A stretch of 64,000 nt of DNA from DASQFI01 sp035633215 (GTDB lineage Bacteria; Acidobacteriota; Vicinamibacteria; Vicinamibacterales; SCN-69-37): NCBI GenBank assembly GCA_035633215.1, contig DASQFI010000007.1, positions 1 to 64,000 on the forward strand, read 5' to 3'. The notes under the pieces were generated by a model, which was given only the letters and a program-made list of their open reading frames with translations, was not told where the DNA came from and did not search any database. Numbering within the stretch: position 1 is the stretch's first letter; each line of letters opens with the position of its first letter. Below, in pieces: positions 46,753-57,352 of this stretch. The position numbers and the translations under genes were made by a program.

Positions 46753-46814
46753 ATTGTTCGATCGATCTATCGATCTATTGAAGAGCGCTGGCTCCTCGTT
46801 AGGTCGATAGGTCG
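46753..46814. repeat. Iterated ATCGATCT word repeat after CHRD gene 1
   Basis: ATTGTTCGATCGATCTATCG and GGTCGATAGGTCG words start about 11 bases after the stop codon of CHRD gene 1. The left half matches the foldback arms at 47406-47445. Confidence 0.6.
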
Positions 46815-46879
46815 GGCAGGTTCCTTCCGGGCAGTGGATCGGCGAGAATCCTTCTCAGTGATCAGATCGGAGCCGATCA

Positions 46880-47407
46880 ATGAGAAGACTCGTCTATTTA
46901 CCTTTCTTGCTGGCGATTGCCGCCACGGGCTGCGATGACTCGCCGATCGAGCCGTCGCCCGACACCATTCCGACGTTCACCGCGGCGCTCACCCCGGCCA
47001 ATGAAGTGCCGCCGGTCACCAGCGTGGAATCTGTCTGTTCCGGGAACGTGACGATCAGGGTCACGAATCTCACCCGGAACTCGTCGCAGGTCATCACGGC
47101 GGCCAAGGTGGACTTCACGGGGAATGTGACGGGCTGCGCGGCCAACACCAGCATCAACCTCGGGCACATCCACGAGGCCGCCGCGGGATTGAACGGAAAT
47201 ATCGTGGTGGACACGGGCCTGGCTGCCGGGCAGTTCGTGCTGGTCACTGGCGCAGGCTCGTTTGCGAGGACTGGACGCGACCCGCAAGGGGGCGACTTCA
47301 CGATCATTCAACGGATGCTGGACAATCCGGGCAGCTTCTACTTCAATCTCCACAGCACCTTGCACCCGAATGGCGTGATCCGGGGACAGCTCGTGAGAAC
47401 CCAATGA
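46880..47407 (+). CDS. CHRD-domain lipoprotein 2
   Basis: 175 residues, paralogous to CHRD lipoprotein 1. Lipobox LLAIAATGC, then ALTPANEVPPVTSVESVCSG, INLGHIHEAAAGLNGNIVVD and FYFNLHSTLHPNGVIRGQL. The two cysteines of the mature domain (VCSG and TGCAAN) are in the same places in both paralogues and may form a disulfide. Its stop codon is the first triplet of a foldback repeat. Function is unknown. Confidence 0.88.
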   Translation: MRRLVYLPFLLAIAATGCDDSPIEPSPDTIPTFTAALTPANEVPPVTSVESVCSGNVTIRVTNLTRNSSQVITAAKVDFTGNVTGCAANTSINLGHIHEAAAGLNGNIVVDTGLAAGQFVLVTGAGSFARTGRDPQGGDFTIIQRMLDNPGSFYFNLHSTLHPNGVIRGQLVRTQ

Positions 47408-47535
47408 GAATTGATCGATTGTTGGATCGATCTATCGAGCTATTGTGGGCATTCTGTCGCGCTCGCCTCGATACGTACTTTGACAAGCGTTTTTCAATAG
47501 ATCGATAGAGCGATCCCTCAATCGATCGATTCCTC
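47406..47535. repeat. ATCGAT-word foldback, copy with conserved loop (A)
   Basis: The arms 47406-47445 and 47495-47535 are imperfectly complementary and made of GATCGAT/CTATCG words. The loop contains GTCGCGCTCGCCTCGATAC and TGACAAGCGTTTTTCAAT. The stops of the convergent genes on both sides lie at its two ends. Confidence 0.8.
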
Positions 47536-47899
47536 AGTGGATTGTCGGCGTGCCGGCCGGTGGGCGGGGCGCGGCGCGGACCGCGCTCGAGACGAGCGCG
47601 TCGAGTTTCGCCTGCGGGATTTTGAACGGCCCGGCCACGGCGGCGCCCATCGGAATCTCGACCGCCAGGACGACGGCGTCACCGGCCGGTTCCACAATCC
47701 AGCTGAATCCGCGCAGGATGACCGCCCGGTCCGGCGGCGCGGACGGATTGTGCGCGCGTTCGATCGCGCGGAGGATCTCGACCAGCACGTCGCGCACGGC
47801 CGCCTCGGTCCACGAGGCCGGGTCTCCGTGAGTGACCGAGACCGCTTGGGTGACCGCGACGTCCCGGCCTTTCAGAACGATTTCGACGTCAAAAACCAT
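47534..47899 (-). CDS. Hypothetical protein between two foldback repeats
   Basis: 121 residues, no signal peptide, predicted beta strands and one helix (TEAAVRDVLVEILRAIERAH); EIVLKGRDVAVTQAVSVTHG opens the protein. Family unrecognised. It is bounded exactly by the foldbacks at 47406-47535 and 47918-48035, which share loop sequence. It starts at ATG 47899. Codon composition is like that of the neighbours. Confidence 0.6.
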   Translation of the reverse strand: MVFDVEIVLKGRDVAVTQAVSVTHGDPASWTEAAVRDVLVEILRAIERAHNPSAPPDRAVILRGFSWIVEPAGDAVVLAVEIPMGAAVAGPFKIPQAKLDALVSSAVRAAPRPPAGTPTIH

Positions 47900-47917
47900 A
47901 GGGAAGTCAAAAAACGT

Positions 47918-48035
47918 ACATTGATCGATTGGGCTGTCGATCTATTTGAGAACATTTTGTCGCGCTCGTCTCGATGCCTGATCTGACAAGCGTTTTTCAA
48001 TCGCTCGATAGCGCGATCACTCAATCGATCAATGT
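47918..48035. repeat. ATCGAT-word foldback, copy with conserved loop (B)
   Basis: The arms 47918-47947 and 47997-48035 are complementary and made of ATTGATCGATT and CTCGATAGCGCGATC words. The loop has GTCGCGCTCGTCTCGATGC and CTGACAAGCGTTTTTCAAT, nearly identical to copy A. It ends on the stop codon of the hydratase gene. Confidence 0.8.
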
Positions 48036-48802
48036 CACTTGTCTTTCCATTCCACCTTGCGTTTCTCGAGGAACGCGCGCACGCCCTCCGTCGCGTCCGC
48101 CGAGTGCATCAGGTCGTGCAAGTATAGCTGTTCGACCAGCGGGAGTTGACGCTTGACGGCATCCACGACGGGCAGCCGCACGGCGCGGACAGCATGGCGC
48201 AGCGCTTCGGCGGACTTGGTCTCGAAGGTCCGCGCACACCAATCACCCACCACGCCGGCGAGTGTGGCGTCTGGCGCGACCATTTCGACGACGCCCATCG
48301 CTTGCCAGTACGCTGCCGAGCGGGGCTCGCCGGAGAGGATGGCGCTGGTTGCCCGTGACGCGCCGGCACGGAGTGGCAGCAAGACGCTCGCGGCCGGGGG
48401 AAAGACGCCAAGCATGATCTCGGGGAGCCCGAACGTCGCGGTCTCAGCCGCGATGATGAAGTCACACGCCAGCGCGAGCTCGAAGCCGCCGCCCAGGCAG
48501 CGGCCGCGCACGATCGCGGCTGTCGGCGCCGGCACGTCGAGCAGCGCGGCCAGCAGTGCGTGCGTGGCCGGCAGGACTCGCTCGATTTCTCCCGGGACAT
48601 GCTCGGGAATGCTCGCGCCGAAGGAGAAGTCCGCGCCAGCACCCTCGATCGTGACCAGCCGCAGGTGCGGCAGCTCCGCGAGATCGTCGAGCGCCGCGTG
48701 CAGCTGACCGATGATTTCTCCCGTCAGCAGATTGCCAGGCTGGTGCGCGAACACCAGCGCCGCGCGCGTTCGCGACGGATTGACAGACAGATTGATGGGC
48801 AC
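48035..48802 (-). CDS. Enoyl-CoA hydratase/isomerase family protein
   Basis: 255 residues of the crotonase superfamily. The oxyanion-hole segments are ADFSFGASIPEH and VRGRCLGGGFELALACDFII; AETATFGLPEIMLGVFPPAA follows. The FGASIPEH and GVFPPAASVLLP motifs are closer to cyclohexa-1,5-dienecarbonyl-CoA hydratases than to ordinary EchA, but no other aromatic-degradation gene is nearby, so the substrate is uncertain. GTG at 48802 is the likely start, 5 bp from the stop of the upstream YyaL-type gene, implying co-transcription. Confidence 0.85.
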   Translation of the reverse strand: MPINLSVNPSRTRAALVFAHQPGNLLTGEIIGQLHAALDDLAELPHLRLVTIEGAGADFSFGASIPEHVPGEIERVLPATHALLAALLDVPAPTAAIVRGRCLGGGFELALACDFIIAAETATFGLPEIMLGVFPPAASVLLPLRAGASRATSAILSGEPRSAAYWQAMGVVEMVAPDATLAGVVGDWCARTFETKSAEALRHAVRAVRLPVVDAVKRQLPLVEQLYLHDLMHSADATEGVRAFLEKRKVEWKDK

Positions 48803-48807
48803 GGACC

Positions 48808-50997
<2,190 letters not shown>

Positions 50998-51114
50998 CGA
51001 TAGCCACCATTATCCGTCGGACGAAGAGCTGAGGGGTCGGGACGTGGGCGCGTTCGATCTCTCGCGGGAGCCCAGGAAAGACTGACAGCGGACGCCTGGT
51101 TCGGCTGATCGAGA

Positions 51115-51394
51115 CGCTCGCGAGCGTCGGTTACCGCTCGCCCGACCCTCGAGGCTCTTGTGGGCCGGTCGCGGTCTCCGTGGACGTGACGCGAGAACCT
51201 GCTGCCTTCGTGCGCTCGGATTGCGTACTGACGCTGAACGTGCCGCTCCGCACACGGCGGAGGCGGCGCGTGCAATCCTCGCTCCCTTCGGCGCAGGTTC
51301 GTACTGTCGCTCATCGCGTCAGTCCAAGTCGACCGCGACCGGCACCACAAGGCCTCGAGGGTCGATGCCTCGCGGCACTCGTCGGTCGCGAGCG
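51115..51394 (+). mobile_element. MITE-like 280-bp palindromic element, copy A
   Basis: The 34-base segment at 51143-51176 (CGACCCTCGAGGCTCTTGTG...) is inverted at 51331-51364. The outer 28 bases on each side also match (CGCTCGCGA/TCGCGAGCG ends), giving terminal inverted repeats of about 65 bp. Inner segments continue the palindrome (GAACCTGC/GCAGGTTC, GGATTGC/GCAATCC) to a central hairpin CTCCGCACACGGCGGAG. The whole unit can fold into one long imperfect hairpin. It has no coding capacity, and I could find no clear target-site duplication. Confidence 0.75.
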
Positions 51395-51645
51395 TTCCCC
51401 TCGGCGCCGAACCGCATGTCCACTTGAGCTGCCTGTTCTTGCCCTACGTTGCCTACGTTGCCCAACCTTCCTTCACCAGGGAAAGACTTCGAATCTGATC
51501 ACCGACCCAGATCGTCACAGAGAAGATGCCGGGGCGCCTTGGCGTCGAGCTCGTATCGCCAGTCGATCGAGCCTGATCCTGACCGGTTTCGGCGTTGCAC
51601 CGACTCTGTCCGGTTGACTGCAGACGCCACGCTTCAAGAGGGACC

Positions 51646-51928
51646 CGCTCGCGGCTGACGTCTGCCGCGAGACATTGACCCTCAAGGTCTTGTCGTGCCG
51701 ATCGTGGCCGACTTGGACTGGCGCGATGAGCGATAGGTCGAACCTGCGCCGTAGGGAGCGAGGATTGCCCGCGCCGAACTCCGCCGTGTGCGGAGCGGCG
51801 CGGTCAGCGCCAGCACGCAATCCGAGCGAACGGAGGCAGCAGGTTCGAGCGCCATGTCCACGGAGGCCACGAGCGGCACAACAAGACCTTGAGGGTCGGC
51901 GAGCGGCAGCTCTCGGAAGCCGCGAGGG
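51646..51928 (-). mobile_element. MITE-like 280-bp palindromic element, copy B
   Basis: An inverted copy of element A, about 80-85% identical. Its ends 51676-51710 (TGACCCTCAAGGTCTTGTCG...) and 51864-51898 are inverted repeats of each other. Compensating changes relative to copy A (CTCGAGG to CTCAAGG together with CCTCGAG to CCTTGAG) keep the stem paired. The core again has CTCCGCACACGGCGGAG. Confidence 0.75.
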
Positions 51929-51943
51929 ATTCAGGGCCTGAGA

Positions 51944-52876
51944 TTACTCCTCGCGCACGGGAGCCGCTGGCGCCTGCTGCGGTAAGTGCTTCCGCAGGCG
52001 TGCATAGGCGGCGGTGACCTCGACGCCGTACAGGACAATCACCGCCGACAGATACACCCAGGAAAGAAAGATGACGACGGTGGCGACGGTACCGTGGACG
52101 CTGAAGCGGGCCACGCGGATGTACCAGGAAAAAGCCGAGAACGTCAGGCGCCAGAGCAATCCGGCGAGCACGGCGCCGAACCAGACGTCGCGCAGGCGCA
52201 CCTGCGCGTTCGGCACCCAGTAGTAAATCAGGCCGAGCACGAGGATGAAGAGCACGGTGGGCGCGCTGCGATACACCATGCCGCTGAATCTGTAGAGCCC
52301 GGGATAGCGCTCGAGCACGCCGGCAAACGACGTCGTCTGTACCAGCTCGACTGTGCTGACGAGCAGCAGGGCGATGACCAGCAGGACGCCCGCGGCGCAG
52401 AGCATGATGAACGCGATCAGCTTCTGTTTGAAATAGCCGTGCGGTTTCTCGACGCCCCAGGCGTGGTTGACGGCGGACGTGATCGCGCTGAACACGCCCA
52501 TCGACGCCCACAGGGTGAAGATGGTCCCGAGGAGCGTGAGTTGGAGCGGCGCTGTCGCCAGTTGATTGATGCCGTCGGCGAGAAAATCGAAGTTGCTCGG
52601 CAGTGCGCGCCGCAGGACGAGCAGGATCGACCCGCCTTCGGGTCCGACCGCGAGTTTGCTCAGGATCGAGAGAACGAGCAGCAGGAACGGGAACAGCGAG
52701 AGGAGCGTGTAGTACGCAATGGAGGCGGCAAACGTCAGGTTGTCGCTGTTGTAGAACTCGACAATGCCCCGGCCCGCGGACCGAAACCCGATCCGGAGCG
52801 CCCGGCGCAGCAGCGCCAGCGCGCGCCACGCCTGGCCGGGCACCGTAGTCGTGGAAAGTGAAGCCCGCTCGGTCAC
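51944..52876 (-). CDS. YihY/BrkB-family inner-membrane protein
   Basis: About 310 residues with six or so membrane helices. Family motifs are DNLTFAASIAYYTLLSLFPF near the N-terminus, TLWASMGVFSAITSAVNHAW, YYWVPNAQVRLRDVWFGAVL and the end SWVYLSAVIVLYGVEVTAAY. Early annotation as RNase BN is wrong for this family; a transport role is suspected but not proved. GTG at 52876 is chosen because it lies 17 bp after the upstream YtxH-like stop and sequence before it is not conserved-looking. The two genes probably form an operon. Confidence 0.92.
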   Translation of the reverse strand: MTERASLSTTTVPGQAWRALALLRRALRIGFRSAGRGIVEFYNSDNLTFAASIAYYTLLSLFPFLLLVLSILSKLAVGPEGGSILLVLRRALPSNFDFLADGINQLATAPLQLTLLGTIFTLWASMGVFSAITSAVNHAWGVEKPHGYFKQKLIAFIMLCAAGVLLVIALLLVSTVELVQTTSFAGVLERYPGLYRFSGMVYRSAPTVLFILVLGLIYYWVPNAQVRLRDVWFGAVLAGLLWRLTFSAFSWYIRVARFSVHGTVATVVIFLSWVYLSAVIVLYGVEVTAAYARLRKHLPQQAPAAPVREE

Positions 52877-52893
52877 GCGGGTGGGCCGCCGGC

Positions 52894-53160
52894 TCAGAGG
52901 ATCGGCGACCCGGTCGCCAATCCTCGCGATCGCAGGGTCGCGTCCATCTGCCGCGCGGATCGCCACCCCTGGCCGGCCGCGTCCACCGCGCGCTCGGCCG
53001 CCAGACGGGCCCGCTGCAGCTCGCTGATCACGTCGTTCAGGCGCGGCTCGAACTGTTCGCGCACGCGCCGGCCTGACTCGGTGAAATACAGGTACCCGGC
53101 CGCGCCACCGAGGAGGGCACCCGCCAGCGCGCCAATCAGAATCGCCGATCGATCATCCAT
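52894..53160 (-). CDS. YtxH-like small membrane protein
   Basis: 88 residues. A glycine-rich membrane segment (AILIGALAGALLGGAAGYLY) is followed by FTESGRRVREQFEPRLNDVI and a helical, charged tail. YtxH/GvpP-type proteins are general-stress proteins of unknown biochemical role. It precedes the YihY-type gene by 17 bp on the same strand, so a shared envelope-stress role is plausible. Confidence 0.8.
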   Translation of the reverse strand: MDDRSAILIGALAGALLGGAAGYLYFTESGRRVREQFEPRLNDVISELQRARLAAERAVDAAGQGWRSARQMDATLRSRGLATGSPIL

Positions 53161-53231
53161 CGCGCACTCTCCATGACGTGGCTAAGTCACCCTCGATCAA
53201 TTCTACCGGAGGTCGCTCGTATAATCCCCGT

Positions 53232-53444
53232 ATGCCGGACCGCGTCCCGCCTCGTTCGGACGGATTCGTCCCCGCCCATCCGCCCGGGCCACACACACCG
53301 ACGTCGACGTCGACGGCGCGCGCGAACGGGTCGGCGCGCGAAGACCGCGTGGTGTGCGATCGCTGCGGCGCCGAGATGTTCCGGATGCACGCGGTCTGGC
53401 GCTGCCCCGCGTGCGGCTACAAGACCGACTGCTGCGGCTGGTGA
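53232..53444 (+). CDS. Small zinc-ribbon protein
   Basis: 70 residues. An unstructured Pro/Thr/Ser-rich N-terminus (about residues 1-40) is followed by a four-cysteine ribbon VVCDRCGAEMFRMHAVWRCP ACGYK and a terminal DCCGW, giving CxxC-x12-CxxC plus two extra cysteines. Function is unknown; it could bind nucleic acid or protein. It lies 9 bp upstream of the acyl-CoA carboxylase operon and could be its first gene. ATG at 53232 is chosen over a longer in-frame leader. Confidence 0.7.
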   Translation: MPDRVPPRSDGFVPAHPPGPHTPTSTSTARANGSAREDRVVCDRCGAEMFRMHAVWRCPACGYKTDCCGW

Positions 53445-53453
53445 CCCTCCCCC

Positions 53454-55061
53454 ATGGACGTGCTGACCAGCCAGATCAAAACCGATAGCCCGGAGTTTGG
53501 AACGAATCGTGATCGGCTGCTCGCCCTGGTGGCCGACTTGCGCGATCGCGTGGCGCGCGTGCGTGAAGGCGGCGGCGCCAAGTATCTCGAGCGCCATCGC
53601 CAGCTCGGCAAACTCCCCGTCCGCGACCGAATTGCGCAACTGACGGACGCCAACACACCTTTCCTCGAGCTCTCGGCGCTCGCCGCGTCGGACATGTACG
53701 ACAACGAGGCGCCCGCCGCCGGCATCGTCACCGGGATCGCCCGGGTCAACGGGCGCGAGGTCATGGTGGTCGCCAACGACGCGACCGTCAAGGGCGGCAC
53801 CTACTACCCCATCACCGTCAAGAAGCACGTGCGCGCACAGCAGATCGCGCTCGAGAACCGGCTGCCGTGCGTCTACCTCGTGGACTCGGGCGGCGCGTTC
53901 CTGCCGCTTCAGGCCGAGGTCTTCCCGGATCGGGAGCACTTCGGACGCATCTTCTTCAATCAAGCCAGGATGTCGGCCGAGCGGATCCCGCAGATCGCGG
54001 TCGTCATGGGTTCCTGCACCGCCGGCGGCGCGTACGTGCCCGCGATGTCCGACGAGACGATCATCGTCAACGGCACGGGCACCATTTTTCTGGGCGGTCC
54101 GCCGCTCGTGAAGGCCGCGACCGGCGAGGAAGTGACGGCCGAGGAGCTTGGCGGCGCCGACGTGCACACGCGCCTTTCCGGCGTCGCCGACTATTTCGCG
54201 GAAGACGACGAGCATGCGCTGCAGATGGCGCGGACGATCGTCTCGACATTTCACACCAGCAAGCACCTTCCGGGCGACATGACCGCGCCCGAGCCGCCGA
54301 AATACGACCCGGACGAGCTCTACGGCATCGTGAGCGTCGATCCGCGGCGGCCGTATGACGTCCACGAAGTGATCGCGCGGCTGGTGGACGGTTCGCGCTT
54401 CGACGAGTTCAAGCAGCGGTACGGCACGACGCTCGTGACGGGTTTCGCGCGGCTGCACGGCTTCCTTGTCGGCATCATCGCCAACAACGGCGTGCTGTTC
54501 TCGGAGTCGGCGCTCAAGGCCACCCACTTCATCGAGCTCTGCAACCTGCGCGGCATTCCACTCGTGTTCCTGCAGAACATCACGGGCTTCATGGTGGGCC
54601 GGCAGTACGAGCGCGGGGGCATCGCGAAGGACGGCGCCAAGATGGTCCACGCGGTCGCGAATTCCGTCGTGCCGAAGTTCACGGTCATCATCGGCGGGTC
54701 GTTTGGTGCGGGCAACTACGGCATGTGTGGCCGCGCGTACGAGCCGCGCCTGCTCTGGATGTGGCCGAACGCACGCATCTCGGTCATGGGCGGCGAACAG
54801 GCGGCGTCGGTGCTGGCCCAGGTCAAACGCGACCAGCTCGCGCGCGAGAAACGCACGCTGTCGGCCGAGGAGGAGTCGGCGATCCGCACGCCGATTCTCG
54901 AGAAGTACGACCACGAGGGCTCGCCGTACTACTCGACCGCGCGGTTGTGGGACGACGGGGTGCTGGATCCGGCGCGTACGCGCGAGGCGCTGGCGCTCGG
55001 GTTGTCGGCCGCGTACAACGCGCCGATTCCCGAACCGAGGTTTGGCGTGTTCCGAATGTAG
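53454..55061 (+). CDS. Acyl-CoA carboxylase beta subunit, probably methylcrotonoyl-CoA carboxylase
   Basis: 535 residues with the two crotonase-like carboxyltransferase halves. Features match the MccB type: GKLPVRDRIAQLTDANTPFL, VVANDATVKGGTYYPITVKK, YLVDSGGAFLPLQAEVFPD, FNQARMSAERIPQIAVVMGS CTAGGAYVPAMSDE and GGSFGAGNYGMCGRAYEPRL. It transfers CO2 from biotin to 3-methylcrotonyl-CoA in leucine/isovalerate catabolism. The biotin carboxylase and carrier are separate genes 0.8-2.3 kb downstream in the same operon. The hydratase and HMG-CoA lyase neighbours make MCC the most likely identity over propionyl- or geranyl-CoA carboxylase. Confidence 0.92.
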   Translation: MDVLTSQIKTDSPEFGTNRDRLLALVADLRDRVARVREGGGAKYLERHRQLGKLPVRDRIAQLTDANTPFLELSALAASDMYDNEAPAAGIVTGIARVNGREVMVVANDATVKGGTYYPITVKKHVRAQQIALENRLPCVYLVDSGGAFLPLQAEVFPDREHFGRIFFNQARMSAERIPQIAVVMGSCTAGGAYVPAMSDETIIVNGTGTIFLGGPPLVKAATGEEVTAEELGGADVHTRLSGVADYFAEDDEHALQMARTIVSTFHTSKHLPGDMTAPEPPKYDPDELYGIVSVDPRRPYDVHEVIARLVDGSRFDEFKQRYGTTLVTGFARLHGFLVGIIANNGVLFSESALKATHFIELCNLRGIPLVFLQNITGFMVGRQYERGGIAKDGAKMVHAVANSVVPKFTVIIGGSFGAGNYGMCGRAYEPRLLWMWPNARISVMGGEQAASVLAQVKRDQLAREKRTLSAEEESAIRTPILEKYDHEGSPYYSTARLWDDGVLDPARTREALALGLSAAYNAPIPEPRFGVFRM

Positions 55062-55066
55062 GCGCG

Positions 55067-55858
55067 ATGTCCTCACTCCTCATCTCTGCCGGTCCGATCA
55101 CGACGCTGACCCTGAACCGTCCCGACGTCCGCAACGCGTTCAACGAAGATCTGATCCGCGAGCTGACGGAGTGGGCCGAATCCGTCACGCCGGACGGCAC
55201 GGTTCGCGTCGCGATCCTGCAGGGCGCGGGATCGGTCTTCTGTGCCGGCGCCGATCTCCAGTGGATGTCGAAGATGGTCGGGTACTCGCGCGAGGAGAAC
55301 CTCGACGATGCCCGGCGCGCCGCGGGGATGTTTCGCGCACTCGATTCGGTACCCGTGCCGTTGATCGGCCGCATTCACGGCGCGGCGCTTGGCGGCGGGT
55401 CGGGCCTGGCCGCCGTGTGCGATGTCGTCGTCGCCGCCGAGGACACGGTGTTCGGCTTCACGGAGGTCACGCTCGGGATCCTGCCGGCCATGATTTCGCC
55501 GTACGTCGTGCGGAGGATCGGCCTCTCGGCGGCGCGCGAGCTGTGCCTGAGCGGCGCGCGTTTTTCCGCCGCTCGCGGGCACGAGATCGGTCTGGTCCAC
55601 GAAGTGGTGGCCGCCGAGCGTATCGATCTGGCGGTCGAACGGCACGCGCAACTGTTTCTGAAGGCCGCGCCGTTAGCCGTCGCGCGCACCAAGCGGCTCC
55701 TGGGCGAAGTCTCTGGCCGGCGTCCGTCCGACGTGATGGCGCTCACCGTCGACGCCATCGCCACGCAGCGGGTCTCGGCGGAGGGTCAGGAAGGCATGCG
55801 CGCGTTTCTCGAGAAGCGCTCGCCCAAGTGGACGCAGCCGGCTAAACCTCCACGATGA
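55067..55858 (+). CDS. Enoyl-CoA hydratase family, probably methylglutaconyl-CoA hydratase
   Basis: 263 residues of the crotonase superfamily. Oxyanion-hole regions are GSVFCAGADLQWMSKMVGYS and GRIHGAALGGGSGLAAVCDV, and FGFTEVTLGILPAMISPYVV is typical of the methylglutaconyl-CoA hydratase (LiuC/AUH) group. It hydrates 3-methylglutaconyl-CoA to HMG-CoA, the step between the flanking MCC and HMG-CoA lyase genes. ATG at 55067 begins 6 bp after the beta-subunit stop. The 3' end overlaps the biotin carboxylase ATG (ATGA). Confidence 0.9.
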   Translation: MSSLLISAGPITTLTLNRPDVRNAFNEDLIRELTEWAESVTPDGTVRVAILQGAGSVFCAGADLQWMSKMVGYSREENLDDARRAAGMFRALDSVPVPLIGRIHGAALGGGSGLAAVCDVVVAAEDTVFGFTEVTLGILPAMISPYVVRRIGLSAARELCLSGARFSAARGHEIGLVHEVVAAERIDLAVERHAQLFLKAAPLAVARTKRLLGEVSGRRPSDVMALTVDAIATQRVSAEGQEGMRAFLEKRSPKWTQPAKPPR

Positions 55859-57351
55859 TTCGCCGCGTGCTCATCGCCAACCGCGGTGAGATCGCCCGAC
55901 GTGTGATCCGGACATGCCGGGCCATGAACATCAAGACAGTCGCGGTGTTCTCGGAGGCGGACGCCGACACTCCGCACGTGCGGGAAGCCGACGAGGCGGT
56001 CGGCCTCGGACGGGCGCCCGCCACCGAGAGCTACCTGAATATTTCCAAAGTCATCGACGCGGCGCGCCGAACCGCGGCCGACGCCGTGCATCCGGGCTAC
56101 GGATTCCTCTCCGAGAATCCGGCATTCGTCGAAGCGTGCGAGGCCGCCGGCCTCATCTTCGTGGGCCCGCCTGGATCCGTGCTTCGCGAAATGGGATCGA
56201 AGACCGGGACGCGTGCGGCCGTCGCCAAGGCGGGCGTGCCGGTGGTGCCTGGCGCGACGCCGCGCTCGCAGGAGTCCTCCGCCATTGGCGCGTCGATTCG
56301 GGAGGTCGGCCTGCCCGTCATGCTCAAGGCCTCCGGTGGCGGCGGCGGCAAGGGGATGCGCATCGTTCGGCGACAGGAAGAGATAGATGGAGCGATTGAA
56401 TCGGCGCGGGGCGAGGCGCGGCGGTCATTTGGCAACGACGCGCTCTACGTCGAACGCCTGATCGAGCGGGCACGCCACGTCGAGGTCCAGATCTTCGCGG
56501 ACCGGCAGGGCAACGCGGTGCACCTCTTCGAGCGGGACTGCACGCTTCAGCGGCGACACCAGAAAGTGATCGAGGAGGCGCCCGCGCCGACGCTCACCGA
56601 CGCGTTGCGGGATCGGCTGACTCAAGCCGCGCTGAAGGTGGCACGCACCGTCGGATACGTGAACGCGGGGACGGTCGAGTTTCTGGTGGACGAGAGCGGC
56701 AACGGCGAGCCGGATTTCTATTTCCTCGAAATGAATACCCGGCTTCAGGTCGAACATCCGATCACCGAGGCGATTACCGGGCTCGACCTCGTGCGCGCGC
56801 AACTCCAGGTCGCGGACGGCGAGCCGCTGCCCTTTCGTCAGGCTGACATCGGGATCAACGGCCATGCTATCGAATGCCGCGTCTACGCCGAGGATCCCGA
56901 GCGGCTGTTGCCGCAGTCCGGCCGGCTGCTTCGCTATCGTGAACCGGCCGGCGACGGGATCCGTGTCGACTCCGGCGTCGTCCAGGGCCAGCAGATCACC
57001 GTGCACTACGATCCGCTGATCGCCAAGCTCATCGTGCACGCGCCGACCCGGACCGAGGCGATCGATCGCCTGCTCGACGCGATTGGACGATTCACTATCC
57101 TCGGCATTCGCCACAACCTGTCGTTTCTATCGGCGCTTCTCCGACGCGCGGAGGTCGCGTCCAACACGACGCACACGCGATTCATCGAGGAGCACCTTGG
57201 CGAGCTCGTCACGCGGCCCGATCCTGCGCTTCGTCAGACTGCAGCCGCGATTGCCGCGCGGCTCGCCACGTCGGAGCCGGTGCCGGTGGAACAGGATCAG
57301 TCGACCGCCGCATTCGATCCCTGGCAGACCCTCGGTCCGGTAAGGTGGTGA
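55855..57351 (+). CDS. Biotin carboxylase subunit (acyl-CoA carboxylase alpha, BC part)
   Basis: 498 residues. It begins IRRVLIANRGEIARRVIRTC; the ATP-grasp domain has the glycine-rich loop KASGGGGGKGMRIV, LIERARHVEVQIFAD and FLEMNTRLQVEHPITEAITG with the catalytic Glu/Arg, then a C-terminal BC domain (INGHAIECRVYAEDPERLLP). Most MCC alpha subunits fuse BC to the biotin carrier in about 650-670 residues; here the protein ends after the BC domain and the carrier is the next gene. It is translationally coupled to the hydratase. Confidence 0.95.
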   Translation: MIRRVLIANRGEIARRVIRTCRAMNIKTVAVFSEADADTPHVREADEAVGLGRAPATESYLNISKVIDAARRTAADAVHPGYGFLSENPAFVEACEAAGLIFVGPPGSVLREMGSKTGTRAAVAKAGVPVVPGATPRSQESSAIGASIREVGLPVMLKASGGGGGKGMRIVRRQEEIDGAIESARGEARRSFGNDALYVERLIERARHVEVQIFADRQGNAVHLFERDCTLQRRHQKVIEEAPAPTLTDALRDRLTQAALKVARTVGYVNAGTVEFLVDESGNGEPDFYFLEMNTRLQVEHPITEAITGLDLVRAQLQVADGEPLPFRQADIGINGHAIECRVYAEDPERLLPQSGRLLRYREPAGDGIRVDSGVVQGQQITVHYDPLIAKLIVHAPTRTEAIDRLLDAIGRFTILGIRHNLSFLSALLRRAEVASNTTHTRFIEEHLGELVTRPDPALRQTAAAIAARLATSEPVPVEQDQSTAAFDPWQTLGPVRW

Positions 57352-57352
57352 G

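Larger units (their letters stand above)
50998..51943. other. 946-bp gene-free region
   Basis: No frame here has protein-like composition; all open frames are short and rich in Arg, Ser, Pro and Ala. The region contains two related 280-bp palindromic elements in opposite orientation and a 251-bp spacer (51395-51645) in which I see nothing recognisable. Confidence 0.7.

Noticed and set aside
51158..51427. Similar small open frames in the two palindromic elements (plus and minus strand)
   Set aside because: Their similarity follows from the inverted repeat; composition is not protein-like and the frames differ in length and start.
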